DNA of 26,362 bases from CAZWZG01 sp964638245 (GCA_964638245.1 CAZWZG010000028.1:1-26362); one strand, 5' to 3'. Positions 7,967 to 15,630 are shown, counted from the stretch's first letter. Notes: generated by a model from the letters alone, not told the origin. Numbers and translations are program-made.

Positions 7967-8784
7967 GCGGCGGCCTTTCGGTCGATCGGGAAGTAATTGT
8001 AAAGGCACGGCAAATAGCGCGCGGCCTCTGCAATCCTCTTGGCATCAAACGGCTTCACTTGCCGCTGGCGGCGGCTGTCGTTGAAGTCGTGCAAGGCACG
8101 TACATAGAACGGGCGCCGCGTCTGGATCACACGCACAGGGTGGCGGCGGTAGACCATCTTGTGGGCCACCGCGAAGGGGTTGCGCTTGGTGTCGCCGGGG
8201 CCGACCAAAGCCAGCCCGAGGTTCGTGTTGACCACGTTTCGATCAAAGACTTCCGGTGTCGCGTCCTCGTTAAAGCGGAGCGTGACGCCGCGTGGAAACG
8301 TCAGATAAAGGAAGTCAAGCCCGTCATGCTGATAGCGTTGGGCCGCCTCAGCCTCGGCACGCAGCACGTCGACATAATCCGTGGACAGCGCGTCGTCATC
8401 ATCCAGCACCACCTGCGCAAACCGGGGCACCTCGCGATAGGTCCGCTTGGTATAGCGGGTGACGAACTGCGCCACGGGACCGGGTTTGCGGAACTGCACA
8501 TCCGCGCGATCGCCCAGCATGTCATGGCACATCTCGCGCAGCGTTTTCTTCTGATCCTCGGGCATGTCCTTGCCCGACAGCACGTAGTGACGGAAATCCG
8601 GGTCGGTCTGGTCCCGCAACGAGTGCAGCGTCAGTTTTTCGAACAACTCAAAGCGCTGGCGCATCCGCGACGGCTCATAAAGCGTTTCGGCTGTCGTCGT
8701 CGCCTGCGCGCGCCAACCGCTTGTTCCAAGGAAAGAAAATCGCGTCTGAAATAGGACGTCCATGCGTCCGCTCGCGTCGCTCAT
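7963..8784 (-). CDS. putative glycosyltransferase (rhamnosyltransferase-like), first of tandem pair
   Basis: A 273-residue protein sharing most conserved blocks with its downstream neighbour: MDVLFQTRFSFLGTSGW, TTTAETLYEP, LRDQTDPDFRHYVLSGKDMP, DMLGDRADVQFRKPGPV and AQVVLDDDDALSTDYVDVL, then FPRGVTLRF and RNVVNTNLGLALV. The two therefore come from a tandem duplication that has diverged considerably. The DDDD block is the best candidate for a DxD metal site. No signal peptide or membrane segment. The start at 8784 gives MSDASGRMDVLF; an internal ATG at MDVLF is possible. The adjoining 129-base intergenic region separates it from a divergent ankyrin gene. Confidence 0.7.
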   Translation of the reverse strand: MSDASGRMDVLFQTRFSFLGTSGWRAQATTTAETLYEPSRMRQRFELFEKLTLHSLRDQTDPDFRHYVLSGKDMPEDQKKTLREMCHDMLGDRADVQFRKPGPVAQFVTRYTKRTYREVPRFAQVVLDDDDALSTDYVDVLRAEAEAAQRYQHDGLDFLYLTFPRGVTLRFNEDATPEVFDRNVVNTNLGLALVGPGDTKRNPFAVAHKMVYRRHPVRVIQTRRPFYVRALHDFNDSRRQRQVKPFDAKRIAEAARYLPCLYNYFPIDRKAAA

Positions 8785-8963
8785 GCCTGTTTCGCCTGCT
8801 CAAAACCGGTCGTTGCCGGATCTTATGGTTAGCAAAAGGTTAACAAGGCCACGGCGCGCGCTCTAGAATTTTCTGCTTCGAATGGACCAACGCGGGTCAC
8901 AGATTTGCCGAAATGCCATGGTTTTTGTGGAGAAACGCACGAAAAACAGGCCCGAGCAGTCCC

Positions 8964-10529
8964 ATGAGCACCTCTGACGTCGACAAGTTCCTTGCCAAGA
9001 TGGAAGCCGAAGACGCGGCCTTCGAAGCGCAGATGAAAGAGCTTGAGGCGCAAATGGCCGAGGCCGAAAAAGCAACGCCCGCCATCGTACGCGCGGTCAG
9101 TGAGGGCGCGCCAGCGACCCGCATCGGCGCGCTTCTTGATGATGGGGCGGACGTGAACGCGGAATCCCCTTACGGGGACACCGCGCTGTCCATCGCCTTT
9201 ACCCAGAATGCCTTCGACACGGTGCGCCTGCTGGTGGCGCGCGGGGCATCGACAAAGGATCAGGCGTGGACGGGCGCGCATCTTGCCGTTCTGCGGGGCC
9301 AGGCGCCAACCGATGGTCTGATGGATCGCGACCGGGCAGGGCGCACGCCGTTCCTATTGGCCTGCCGTCTGGGCGATCTGGGAACGGCCAAAGCCTTGCG
9401 CGACGGAACGCCTGCAGACGGCTGGCGCGACACCGACGGCGATGGTGCACTGGCCTACGGCGTGCGCTCGGGCTCTGTAGAGATGCTCGATTGGCTGCTT
9501 GAAGCCGGTCACGAGGCGAACGAGGCCGATTGCTATGGAGCGACCCCGCTTCTTCTGGCGGTGGAAGAGGATAACGTCGCCTTGGCCCGCCGCCTTTTGG
9601 AGGCCGGGGCCGACCTTACGCTTGGACGCAACCTGACCAAAGCCAATGCCGTACAGCGCGCCGAACCCAAATCCATGATGGCCAAGATCGCAAACTCGAT
9701 CATGGAACGGGCAACCTCGTTTGTTCCGCTTCCCGGCGACGATATCGTTACACGTCCCGGCGATGCCGCCCATTCGCCTGAAATGCTGTCGCTTCTTGCC
9801 GAGTTCGGGGTTCCTTTTGGGGATGTCGACAACGAAGACGTGCCGGCCCTGACGGGCGCCGACAAAATCCCGCCGACATCCGTTTCACCCGAAACCTTCC
9901 GCGCCCAAGCAACGCCGCGCTATGGCACGACCAACCCGGAACGGGTCGACATTCCGTTCTGGCGCGAACAGATGCGCACGGGTCGCTCTGGCTGGAGCGC
10001 AGAAAACGATATCCTGGGCGACACGGACTATTCCGCGCCGTATCACCCGGTCTGGTCGTTCAACCGCTTTGGGCGCTCGGGCACACGGCTCCCCGATGGG
10101 CGCTGGGTCCTGATCGCAGGCGAGCACGAGGATCACTACGATCCCGATTTCAACATCTACAACGATGTCACCGTGATCCACCCCGATGCGCGCCTCGACC
10201 ATTTCATCTATCCGGTGGACGTTTTCCCGCCCACGGATTTTCACACCGCCACGCTCATCGAGGATCATATCCTTTTGATCGGCAACCTCAGCTATCCGGA
10301 CAAACGGCAAGAGGGCGATACACAGGTCCTGCGCCTGTCGCTGGAGGACTTCTCGATCTCGACCGTCGCCACCACCGGCCAGAACCCGGGTTGGATCCAT
10401 CGCCACACCGCGACGCGCGATGGCAGCCACGTCGTGATTTCGGGCGGCAAGATCGAGCCGGGCTTTGCCGACAACACCGACACTTACCTTCTGGATCTGG
10501 ACACGATGGTCTGGAGCCGCGCGCAGTAG
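8964..10529 (+). CDS. ankyrin-repeat protein with a C-terminal beta-rich domain
   Basis: A 521-residue protein of unknown function, apparently cytoplasmic (no signal peptide). Residues 4-38 are a charged amphipathic helix, probably a coiled coil (KFLAKMEAEDAAFEAQMKEL). Residues about 40-285 hold degenerate ankyrin repeats: LLDDGADVNAESPYGDTALS, LLVARGAS, AGRTPFLLACRLGDLG, LLEAGHEANEADCYGATPLL and RRLLEAGADL. From about 325 a different region begins with DIPFWREQMRTGRSGW, then PVWSFNRFGRSGTRLPDGRW, GEHEDHYDPDFNIYNDV and FHTATLIEDHILLIGN, which looks like part of a Kelch-type beta-propeller (repeated LPDGR, HTAT and GG motifs). The ATG at 8964 was chosen because it starts the natural helix; an in-frame ATG at 8913 would add 17 residues. 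Neither has a good ribosome site. A small membrane protein follows after 4 bases. Confidence 0.8.
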   Translation: MSTSDVDKFLAKMEAEDAAFEAQMKELEAQMAEAEKATPAIVRAVSEGAPATRIGALLDDGADVNAESPYGDTALSIAFTQNAFDTVRLLVARGASTKDQAWTGAHLAVLRGQAPTDGLMDRDRAGRTPFLLACRLGDLGTAKALRDGTPADGWRDTDGDGALAYGVRSGSVEMLDWLLEAGHEANEADCYGATPLLLAVEEDNVALARRLLEAGADLTLGRNLTKANAVQRAEPKSMMAKIANSIMERATSFVPLPGDDIVTRPGDAAHSPEMLSLLAEFGVPFGDVDNEDVPALTGADKIPPTSVSPETFRAQATPRYGTTNPERVDIPFWREQMRTGRSGWSAENDILGDTDYSAPYHPVWSFNRFGRSGTRLPDGRWVLIAGEHEDHYDPDFNIYNDVTVIHPDARLDHFIYPVDVFPPTDFHTATLIEDHILLIGNLSYPDKRQEGDTQVLRLSLEDFSISTVATTGQNPGWIHRHTATRDGSHVVISGGKIEPGFADNTDTYLLDLDTMVWSRAQ

Positions 10530-10533
10530 GGCG

Positions 10534-10824
10534 ATGCTGTCTACCTGGGATTACCTGATCAAGCCGCTCCTGATCCTCGGGCTGGCGGCCTATTTCATCT
10601 GGACCTACAGCCATTACTGGCAGCGGATGCTGGACCTGCGGCGAGAGCTTCTCGGCGTCGAGCATACCGGCAAGGACCACATCATCCTGCCCCCGCCAGA
10701 TCCCGCACACGCGGATCATCCGAATTTTCAGACGTACCGCGATACGTTTTACCGGGACGGTCGTGTTGTCGTGATCAAGGTGCTGATCGCATGGGCCGCG
10801 ATCATCGTGCTGTCACAGCTTTAG
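10534..10824 (+). CDS. small two-helix membrane protein of unknown function
   Basis: A 96-residue hypothetical protein. An N-terminal hydrophobic helix (YLIKPLLILGLAAYFIWTYS, about residues 6-25) and a C-terminal helix (VVVIKVLIAWAAIIVLSQL) flank a hydrophilic middle with LRRELLGVEHTGKDHIILPP. The C-terminal helix ends at the stop. The ATG lies only 4 bases after the ankyrin gene stop, so the two are very probably co-transcribed. Its stop overlaps the stop of the converging dehydrogenase by 4 bases. I do not recognise a family. Confidence 0.72.
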   Translation: MLSTWDYLIKPLLILGLAAYFIWTYSHYWQRMLDLRRELLGVEHTGKDHIILPPPDPAHADHPNFQTYRDTFYRDGRVVVIKVLIAWAAIIVLSQL

Positions 10825-11333
10825 TAAGGCATGTCCGAGCCGTCGTAGGACGCAAACACGCCTGTGGTCGCCAACGACAGCTTGTCGATCTCTGTGATCA
10901 GCCCTTCGACCGAGGTCGCCACATCGATGTCCGCCGCCGCCGTGCCCATATCGGTCTGAACCCAGCCGGGATGATAGATGCCGACGGCAATCCCGTCGCC
11001 TTTAAGGTCCTGCGCCAGATTGCGCCCAAGGTTCAAAACGGCCGCTTTGGACGANNNNNNNNNNNNNNNNNNNNNNNNNNNNNNNNNNNNNNNNNNNNNN
11101 NNNNNNNNNNNNNNNNNNNNNNNNNNNNNNNNNNNNNNNNNNNNNNNNNNNNNNGGGCGTCCCCCTAGGCTGTCAGCCATGGCGCGGATCGAGGCCGGAT
11201 CGGACATGTCCGCCACGATATCGGCCTCACCGTCGCGTCGCGCTGTGCCCAAAACCTCGGCCCCTTGGGCGCGGTAAAGCTTGGCCAGCGCCAGCCCGAT
11301 CCCGCGATTGGCGCCTGTAATCAGAATGCTCAT
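10821..11333 (-). CDS. short-chain dehydrogenase/reductase, interrupted by assembly gap
   Basis: A cytoplasmic NAD(P)-dependent oxidoreductase of the SDR superfamily. The first 59 residues start MSILITGANRGIGLALAKLY, the Rossmann TGxxxGIG cofactor motif, and continue VLGTARRDGEADIVADMSDP. After 100 N, 77 residues follow: SSKAAVLNLGRNLAQDLKGD, with the catalytic Lys of YxxxK, and IYHPGWVQTDMG, the usual PGWVxTDMG of this subgroup. The catalytic Tyr, Ser and NNAG motif fall in the gap. At a normal length of about 220-225 residues, some 85-90 are missing, so the gap should be near 260 bases. The start overlaps the DUF1178 stop as TGATG. Substrate unknown. Confidence 0.88.
   Translation of the reverse strand: MSILITGANRGIGLALAKLYRAQGAEVLGTARRDGEADIVADMSDPASIRAMADSLGGRXXXXXXXXXXXXXXXXXXXXXXXXXXXXXXXXXXSSKAAVLNLGRNLAQDLKGDGIAVGIYHPGWVQTDMGTAAADIDVATSVEGLITEIDKLSLATTGVFASYDGSDMPY
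11055..11154. other. assembly gap of exactly 100 N inside the SDR gene
   Basis: A run of 100 N. The frame happens to match on both sides, but the protein is too short by roughly 85 residues and lacks the SDR catalytic centre, so the true gap is longer. Confidence 0.99.
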
Positions 11334-11740
11334 CAGTTGGTCTTCTGCTTGGGCACGAAGGGCAGGGGCGCGACGGGAATCCCGTCTTCGATCAGTTTCA
11401 CGGCGTCCTCCGGCTTTGCCTCGCCGTAGATCGAGCGTTCCTCGGTTTCGCCGTCGTGCATCTTGCGCGCTTCTTTGACGAAATTCATGCCCACATAGTC
11501 CGAATTGGCTTCCACATGTGCCTTGAGTTTTGCAATCTCATCAGCCTTTGATTTGGCGACGTCTGCCGCTTTGCGCGCCGGGCTGACCTTAGGGGCCATC
11601 AGCGATTTCTCGACCTTGCTTGACCCACATTCCGGGCACGTCACTAGCCCCCGATCGCGCAGCGTCTGGTAGTCATCGCTCGACCCGAACCAGCTTTCAA
11701 AGCTGTGGTCATCGGCGCATTTGAGGGTGTAGCGGATCAT
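11333..11740 (-). CDS. DUF1178 family protein
   Basis: A 135-residue protein of the DUF1178 family, widespread in alpha- and betaproteobacteria and of unknown function. It begins MIRYTLKCADDHSFESWFGS, followed by a CPECGSSKVEKSLMAP segment; Cys8, His12 and the CPEC pair could bind zinc as a small ribbon. The middle is a Lys/Ala-rich helix (KAADVAKSKADEIAKLKAHV), and the conserved family end NFVKEARKMHDGETEERSIYGEAK leads to a Pro-rich tail (IPVAPLPFVPKQKTN). It is the first gene of a pair with the downstream dehydrogenase, overlapping it by one base. The upstream region is shared with divergent dgkA. Confidence 0.9.
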   Translation of the reverse strand: MIRYTLKCADDHSFESWFGSSDDYQTLRDRGLVTCPECGSSKVEKSLMAPKVSPARKAADVAKSKADEIAKLKAHVEANSDYVGMNFVKEARKMHDGETEERSIYGEAKPEDAVKLIEDGIPVAPLPFVPKQKTN

Positions 11741-11855
11741 ATCCCACGCGTTCTCATCTCGACCCGCCTAACATACGGTTAAGGAGGCGCGCTTCAAGGG
11801 CGTCGGCGTCGCAGGATTGAGTGTCGAAATTCATCGCGCGTTCAAACCCCACCTG

Positions 11856-11871
11856 CTAAGCCCAAGCTTAG
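11856..11871. promoter_or_regulatory. perfect inverted repeat upstream of dgkA
   Basis: CTAAGC, CCAA, GCTTAG: a perfect 6-bp dyad with a 4-base centre, 31 bases before the dgkA ATG in the 162-bp divergent gap with the DUF1178 gene. It could be an operator or a small leader hairpin; no regulator is known from the sequence. Confidence 0.35.
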
Positions 11872-11902
11872 GACGCAGCGCAAAGACGAGCGGGCAGTGC
11901 AG

Positions 11903-12289
11903 ATGAAAAAGACCAGATCGAGCGGGCTGAAGCGACTTGTCAGCGCCTTTGGCAATTCAGTTACGGGGTTCCGTGATATCTGGCGCCACGAAGAGGCTTT
12001 TCGCATTGAGGTTGTCGTATTGCTGCTTTGCGTTCCCCTGGCTTTATTGATCGGTCAATCGCTTGCCCATATCGGCCTTCTGATCGGTTCGGTCCTGTTC
12101 TTGATTGTGGTCGAAATCCTGAACACCGCGATCGAAGCGACCATTGACCGGGTCGGAACCGAAAAGCACGAATTGTCGCGCATCGCGAAGGATCTCGGCT
12201 CGCTGGCCGTGTTCACCACAGCGTTGTTTCCGCTGGCGATTTGGGGCGCAAGCGTGCTGGCCTGGTTCGACGTGATATCACTGGGCTGA
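11903..12289 (+). CDS. dgkA: diacylglycerol kinase (prokaryotic, DgkA)
   Basis: A small inner-membrane lipid kinase that phosphorylates diacylglycerol with ATP to phosphatidate, recycling lipid released during envelope glycan synthesis. The 128-residue product has the normal DgkA length and three membrane helices (about VVVLLLCVPLALLIGQSL, IGLLIGSVLFLIVVEIL, and LAVFTTALFPLAIWGASVLA). The active-site signature VVEILNTAIEATIDRVG with the catalytic Glu, then KDLGSLAVF, matches DgkA closely. The N-terminal amphipathic helix LVSAFGNSVTGFRDIWRHE with the conserved Glu before TM1 (HEEAFRIE) is present. An in-frame GTG lies 2 codons upstream (11897); the ATG is preferred. It converges on the NUDIX gene with 32 bases between the stops and no clear terminator. 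Confidence 0.93.
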   Translation: MKKTRSSGLKRLVSAFGNSVTGFRDIWRHEEAFRIEVVVLLLCVPLALLIGQSLAHIGLLIGSVLFLIVVEILNTAIEATIDRVGTEKHELSRIAKDLGSLAVFTTALFPLAIWGASVLAWFDVISLG

Positions 12290-12321
12290 ATGCAGCGCGA
12301 AATAGCATCCGCGCAGGAGAC

Positions 12322-12810
12322 CTAGTCGGGAAGCCCTGTTGGATCAAAATCCTTCAACATCCGCCGCAATTCGGGTTCGGCCACCATTTTCGAGGCTTTC
12401 TTCGGGCTCATCCATTTGCGCTTGCGCTGGTTGGCCTCGGGATAGTTTTTCTCGGTCGCAACGACCTTCATCGGATAAACCGCAACCACGCATGGCACCG
12501 CGTCGCGACGGTCCTGATGCTTGATGTAGGAATAGAGGCCCAGGCACACCGGCAGGACCTTGCCCTTTGCGCCCGCCTCTTCCCAGGCTTCGGCCTGCGC
12601 CGCCTTGGCCGGTGTCATGCCATGCAGCGGCCAACCCTTCGGTAAAATCCAGCGCTTCGTGCGCCGGGACGTCACCAGCAGAACCTGCACCTCGCCGTCC
12701 TTGTCACGCCAGCACAACGCGCCAAATTGCGTGCGCAATCCCTGCTTGGCGCGGCGCGACGGGCCACGGGGCAAAAGGATGGGGCGTTGTTTGAAACCGG
12801 CGATCGTCAT
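12322..12810 (-). CDS. NUDIX hydrolase
   Basis: A 162-residue cytoplasmic NUDIX protein, likely cleaving a nucleoside diphosphate-linked compound such as a diadenosine or inositol polyphosphate. QFGALCWRD, VQVLLVTSRRTKRWILPKGW and the following NUDIX helix mark the fold. The NUDIX box reads GWPLHGMTPAKAAQAEAWEEAG: the EEAG catalytic glutamates are kept, but the first Glu after GX5 is Met and the usual Arg before the first E of REUXEE is Ala. PKGW plus EAWEEAG resembles the diphosphoinositol/diadenosine polyphosphate branch. A basic segment NQRKRKWMSPKKASKMV follows. The product begins MTIAGFKQRPILLPRG at 12810. It is divergent from the amidohydrolase gene. Confidence 0.88.
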   Translation of the reverse strand: MTIAGFKQRPILLPRGPSRRAKQGLRTQFGALCWRDKDGEVQVLLVTSRRTKRWILPKGWPLHGMTPAKAAQAEAWEEAGAKGKVLPVCLGLYSYIKHQDRRDAVPCVVAVYPMKVVATEKNYPEANQRKRKWMSPKKASKMVAEPELRRMLKDFDPTGLPD

Positions 12811-12871
12811 GGGCCTTGTCAGGGTTGCGTTTGCGGGATGTGTTACGGGAACACGCAGCGAATATCAAAAC

Positions 12872-12903
12872 CCAATGGCCAAATTGAGGCGTCAAACCAT
12901 TGG
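12872..12903. promoter_or_regulatory. separated inverted repeat in divergent gap
   Basis: CCAATGG (12872-12878) and CCATTGG (12897-12903) form a perfect 7-bp dyad with 18 bases between, in the 150-bp gap shared by the NUDIX gene and the amidohydrolase. It may be an operator. Arms this short in such a gap can arise by chance. Confidence 0.25.
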
Positions 12904-12960
12904 TGCGCGGCGCAAAAACGCTAGGTTCCGCCAAGTCGCGCGTTACAACAGGGGCCCCCA

Positions 12961-14085
12961 TTGGCCGAACCGATCCTCATAGGGTCCGAGATTTTCCGCC
13001 ATTCCAGCTATGGCGGCACGCACCCATTGCGCATTCCGCGCGTGTCCACGGTCATGGATCTGTCGCGCGCGCTGGGCTGGCTTCCGCCAGAGCGCTACCG
13101 CACCAGCCCGCGCGCAAAACCAAAAGCGCTCGAAATCTGGCACACACGCGACTACATCGCCGCCCTGCAGCGCGCCGAAACCGATGGCACCGTCAGCGAG
13201 GCCACGCGTCAGCGCCACGGCCTTGGCACCGTCGCCAACCCCGTCTTCCCCGAGGTGTGGCGGCGTCCGACCACCTCCTCAGGCGGGGCACTTCTGGGGG
13301 CCACGCTTTTGAAGGACCCCGGCCTTGTCTACGTGCCCTCGGCGGGCACGCATCACGCCTTTCCCGATCGCGCTGGCGGCTTTTGCTATCTCAACGACCC
13401 GGTGCTGGCGATCCTGACCCTGCGCGCCCATGGCCTGCGCCGCATCGCCTATATCGATATCGACGCCCACCACTGTGACGGCGTCGAGCATGCGTTCAAA
13501 TCTGACCGCGATGTCCTGATGATCTCGGTACACGAGGAACGCCGCTGGCCTTTCACCGGCGCGCTCGACGATGAAGGCGCGGGGTGTGTCTTCAACCTGC
13601 CGGTGCCACGCGGCCTCAACGACACCGAAATGGCGGCCATCACCGAGCGCCTGATCCTGCCGCGCCTCGATGCCTTTGCTCCGCAAGCGATCGTGTTCCA
13701 ATGCGGCGCGGATGCCGTCGAAGAAGACCCGCTCAGCCGCCTGACCCTGTCCAACAATGCCCATTGGGCCATCGGCGCGGCACTGGCCGCCCGCACCGAC
13801 CGCCTTCTTGCGCTGGGCGGAGGCGGCTATAACCCATGGTCGGTGGGCCGCCTCTGGACCGGCCTTTGGGGCACGCTTTCGGGTCAGACGATCCCTGAGC
13901 GCTTGCCCATCGAGGCCGAAGCGGTTCTGCGCGACCTCACATGGAGTCGCCCCGGCAAAAACCGCCCAACGCCTGAGCATTGGTTCACCACGATCCGGGA
14001 CGCCCCACGGCCCGGACCCCTTCGCCTAGAGATCAGCGACCGCCTCGATCACCTCGCGCGCCGCACGCTCCCTTCATCTGGATGA
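12961..14085 (+). CDS. histone deacetylase family protein (AcuC/acetylpolyamine amidohydrolase type)
   Basis: A 374-residue zinc-dependent deacetylase of the HDAC/AcuC/AphA superfamily, acting on acetyl-lysine or acetylated polyamines in the cytoplasm. The catalytic pattern is complete: the HH pair in GTHHAFPDRAGGFCYLND (131-132), the zinc-ligand segment YIDIDAHHCDGVEHAF (Asp168, His170), a later Asp in FQCGADAVEEDPLSRL (251), and LGGGGYNPWSVGRLW with the active-site Tyr (290). The start is a TTG at 12961: no ATG or GTG lies between the in-frame TAG at 12922 and this point, homologous-looking sequence starts there (PILIGSEIFRHSSYG), and AGGGG is 6 bases upstream. The last codons (LPSSG and stop) lie inside an intergenic repeat. 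Natural substrate unknown. Confidence 0.9.
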   Translation: MAEPILIGSEIFRHSSYGGTHPLRIPRVSTVMDLSRALGWLPPERYRTSPRAKPKALEIWHTRDYIAALQRAETDGTVSEATRQRHGLGTVANPVFPEVWRRPTTSSGGALLGATLLKDPGLVYVPSAGTHHAFPDRAGGFCYLNDPVLAILTLRAHGLRRIAYIDIDAHHCDGVEHAFKSDRDVLMISVHEERRWPFTGALDDEGAGCVFNLPVPRGLNDTEMAAITERLILPRLDAFAPQAIVFQCGADAVEEDPLSRLTLSNNAHWAIGAALAARTDRLLALGGGGYNPWSVGRLWTGLWGTLSGQTIPERLPIEAEAVLRDLTWSRPGKNRPTPEHWFTTIRDAPRPGPLRLEISDRLDHLARRTLPSSG

Positions 14086-14115
14086 AAATATCCCGGGGTT
14101 TGGGGCAGAGCCCCA
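14072..14115 (+). repeat. intergenic repeat, copy B, overlapping a gene end
   Basis: A 44-base unit starting CTTCATCTGG, with AAATATCCCGGGG in the middle and ending in the hairpin TGGGGCAGAGCCCCA. It differs from the copy at 23390-23433 at only 3 positions. It supplies the final codons and TGA of the amidohydrolase gene and lies between it and the converging betC stop at 14128. The hairpin could serve as a terminator for either gene. Confidence 0.85.
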
Positions 14116-14127
14116 ACAGACTGAACA

Positions 14128-15630
14128 TCACTCTCCCCGCGGAAAGCGCTGATTTTCTTCAAGAACATTCAGATCATGATGGTTGCGCATGAACCGATCC
14201 GAGGCGTTTTGCACTGGCTCGAAGTCCCACGGTCGATACGTGCCCGCCCGCAGCGCATCATACACCACAAGCCGCCGGGCCTGACTGGCGCGCACGTCTG
14301 CGTCCAGCGCTTCAAGGTCCCAGCGCGCGTCAGCGGTCGCGCGCATCATCTCGAGCACCAGAGCATAGGTTGGATCCTCTGCGAGGTTCACATGCTCTTC
14401 GGGATCTTCAGCCAAATCAAATAATTGTTCTGGATCAACGTCGCAGCGGATGTACTTAAAGCGATCATCGCGCAGTCCCACCAGTGGCGCGACCGAGGCT
14501 TCAGCGGCATATTCCATCATCACCGGCGCGGTCCACTCCGCGCCTGCGGCCAGCGGCACCAGCGATTGCCCCTCGCTCCACGGCGCCGCAGCCTCCAGCA
14601 CGCCTGCGATATCGGCAAGCGTCGGCGCGATATCGAGCATCGATGCCGGGGTGTCCACGACCCCGGGCGCAAACCCGTCGCCCGCCACCATCAAGGGCAC
14701 GCGGGCCGAGCCTTCGCGAAAGCTCATCTTGAACCACAAGCCCCGCTCGCCCAGCATGTCGCCGTGGTCCGCGCAGAACACGATCGTCGCCTCCTGTCGC
14801 GTCGCCTCCAGCGTGTCCAGCAACCCGCCAATCAGATCATCGATATAGGAAATATTCGCGAAATATCCGCGCCTTGCACGGCGTATGTCATCTTCGGAAA
14901 TGTTATAGTTTCGCCAGTCATTGGCATCCAGAATCCGCTGGGAATGCGGGTCGTGGTCGTCATAGTCCAGCGCTCCAACCTCTGGCAGCAAATGCGCGCA
15001 GTCCTCGTAGAGATCCCAGTATTTCTTGCGCGCCACATACGGGTCATGGGGGTGGGTAAACGACACCGTCAGGCACCATGGCCGCGCATCGTGCCCGCGG
15101 GAAAGGTCGTAGAGCTTTGCCGTCGCCGTCGCCGCAACCTCGTCGTCGTATTCCATCTGATTGGTGATTTCGGCCACGCCTGCGCCCGTGACCGAGCCCA
15201 TGTTGTGATACCACCAGTCAATGCGCTCGCCCGGTTTGGTGTAATCGGGCGTCCAGCCGTAATCGACGGGATAGATATCCGTCATCAGCCGTTCTTCGAA
15301 CCCATGGGTCTGATCCGCGCCCACGAAATGCATCTTGCCCGCCAGACAGGTCTGGTACCCCGCCGAACGCAAATGATGGGCATAGGTCGGATGGTCCGAG
15401 GCAAACTCGGCGGCATTGTCATAGACACCGGTCTTGGAGGGCAGGAGCCCGGTCATGAAACTGGCCCGCGACGGCCCGCATAGCGGCGAGGCGCAATAGG
15501 CGTTCTTGAACCGGGTCGAACGCGCCGCGAGCTTTTTCAAATTGGGCGCGTGGAGCCACTCCGCCGGGCCGTCCTTGAACAGGGTGCCGGCCAGTTGATC
15601 GACCATGATCACAAGAATATTCGGCTGCAT
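14128..15630 (-). CDS. betC: choline sulfatase
   Basis: Choline sulfatase hydrolyses choline-O-sulfate to choline and sulfate, feeding osmoprotectant synthesis and providing C, N and S. The 500-residue product starts MQPNILVIMVDQLAGTLF with the metal-binding Asp, then GPAEWLHAPNLKKLA, and SPLCGPSRASFMTGLLPSKT, whose Cys51 in CxPSR is the residue converted to formylglycine. Long stretches such as GFEERLMTDIYPVDYGWTPD, RIDWWYHNMGSVTGAGVAEI, VSFTHPHDPYVARKKYWDLY and CADHGDMLGERGLWFKM match rhizobial BetC as I remember it, so the substrate call is firmer than for most sulfatases. The ATG at 15630 has GGAGGG at ribosome-site distance; the frame stays open upstream but looks non-coding. It is divergent from a quaternary-amine-type ABC importer; betA, betB and betI are not in the window. 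Confidence 0.93.
   Translation of the reverse strand: MQPNILVIMVDQLAGTLFKDGPAEWLHAPNLKKLAARSTRFKNAYCASPLCGPSRASFMTGLLPSKTGVYDNAAEFASDHPTYAHHLRSAGYQTCLAGKMHFVGADQTHGFEERLMTDIYPVDYGWTPDYTKPGERIDWWYHNMGSVTGAGVAEITNQMEYDDEVAATATAKLYDLSRGHDARPWCLTVSFTHPHDPYVARKKYWDLYEDCAHLLPEVGALDYDDHDPHSQRILDANDWRNYNISEDDIRRARRGYFANISYIDDLIGGLLDTLEATRQEATIVFCADHGDMLGERGLWFKMSFREGSARVPLMVAGDGFAPGVVDTPASMLDIAPTLADIAGVLEAAAPWSEGQSLVPLAAGAEWTAPVMMEYAAEASVAPLVGLRDDRFKYIRCDVDPEQLFDLAEDPEEHVNLAEDPTYALVLEMMRATADARWDLEALDADVRASQARRLVVYDALRAGTYRPWDFEPVQNASDRFMRNHHDLNVLEENQRFPRGE

Noticed and set aside
14425..15483. Long frame antisense to betC
   Set aside because: No domain resemblance and covers a near-certain choline sulfatase.
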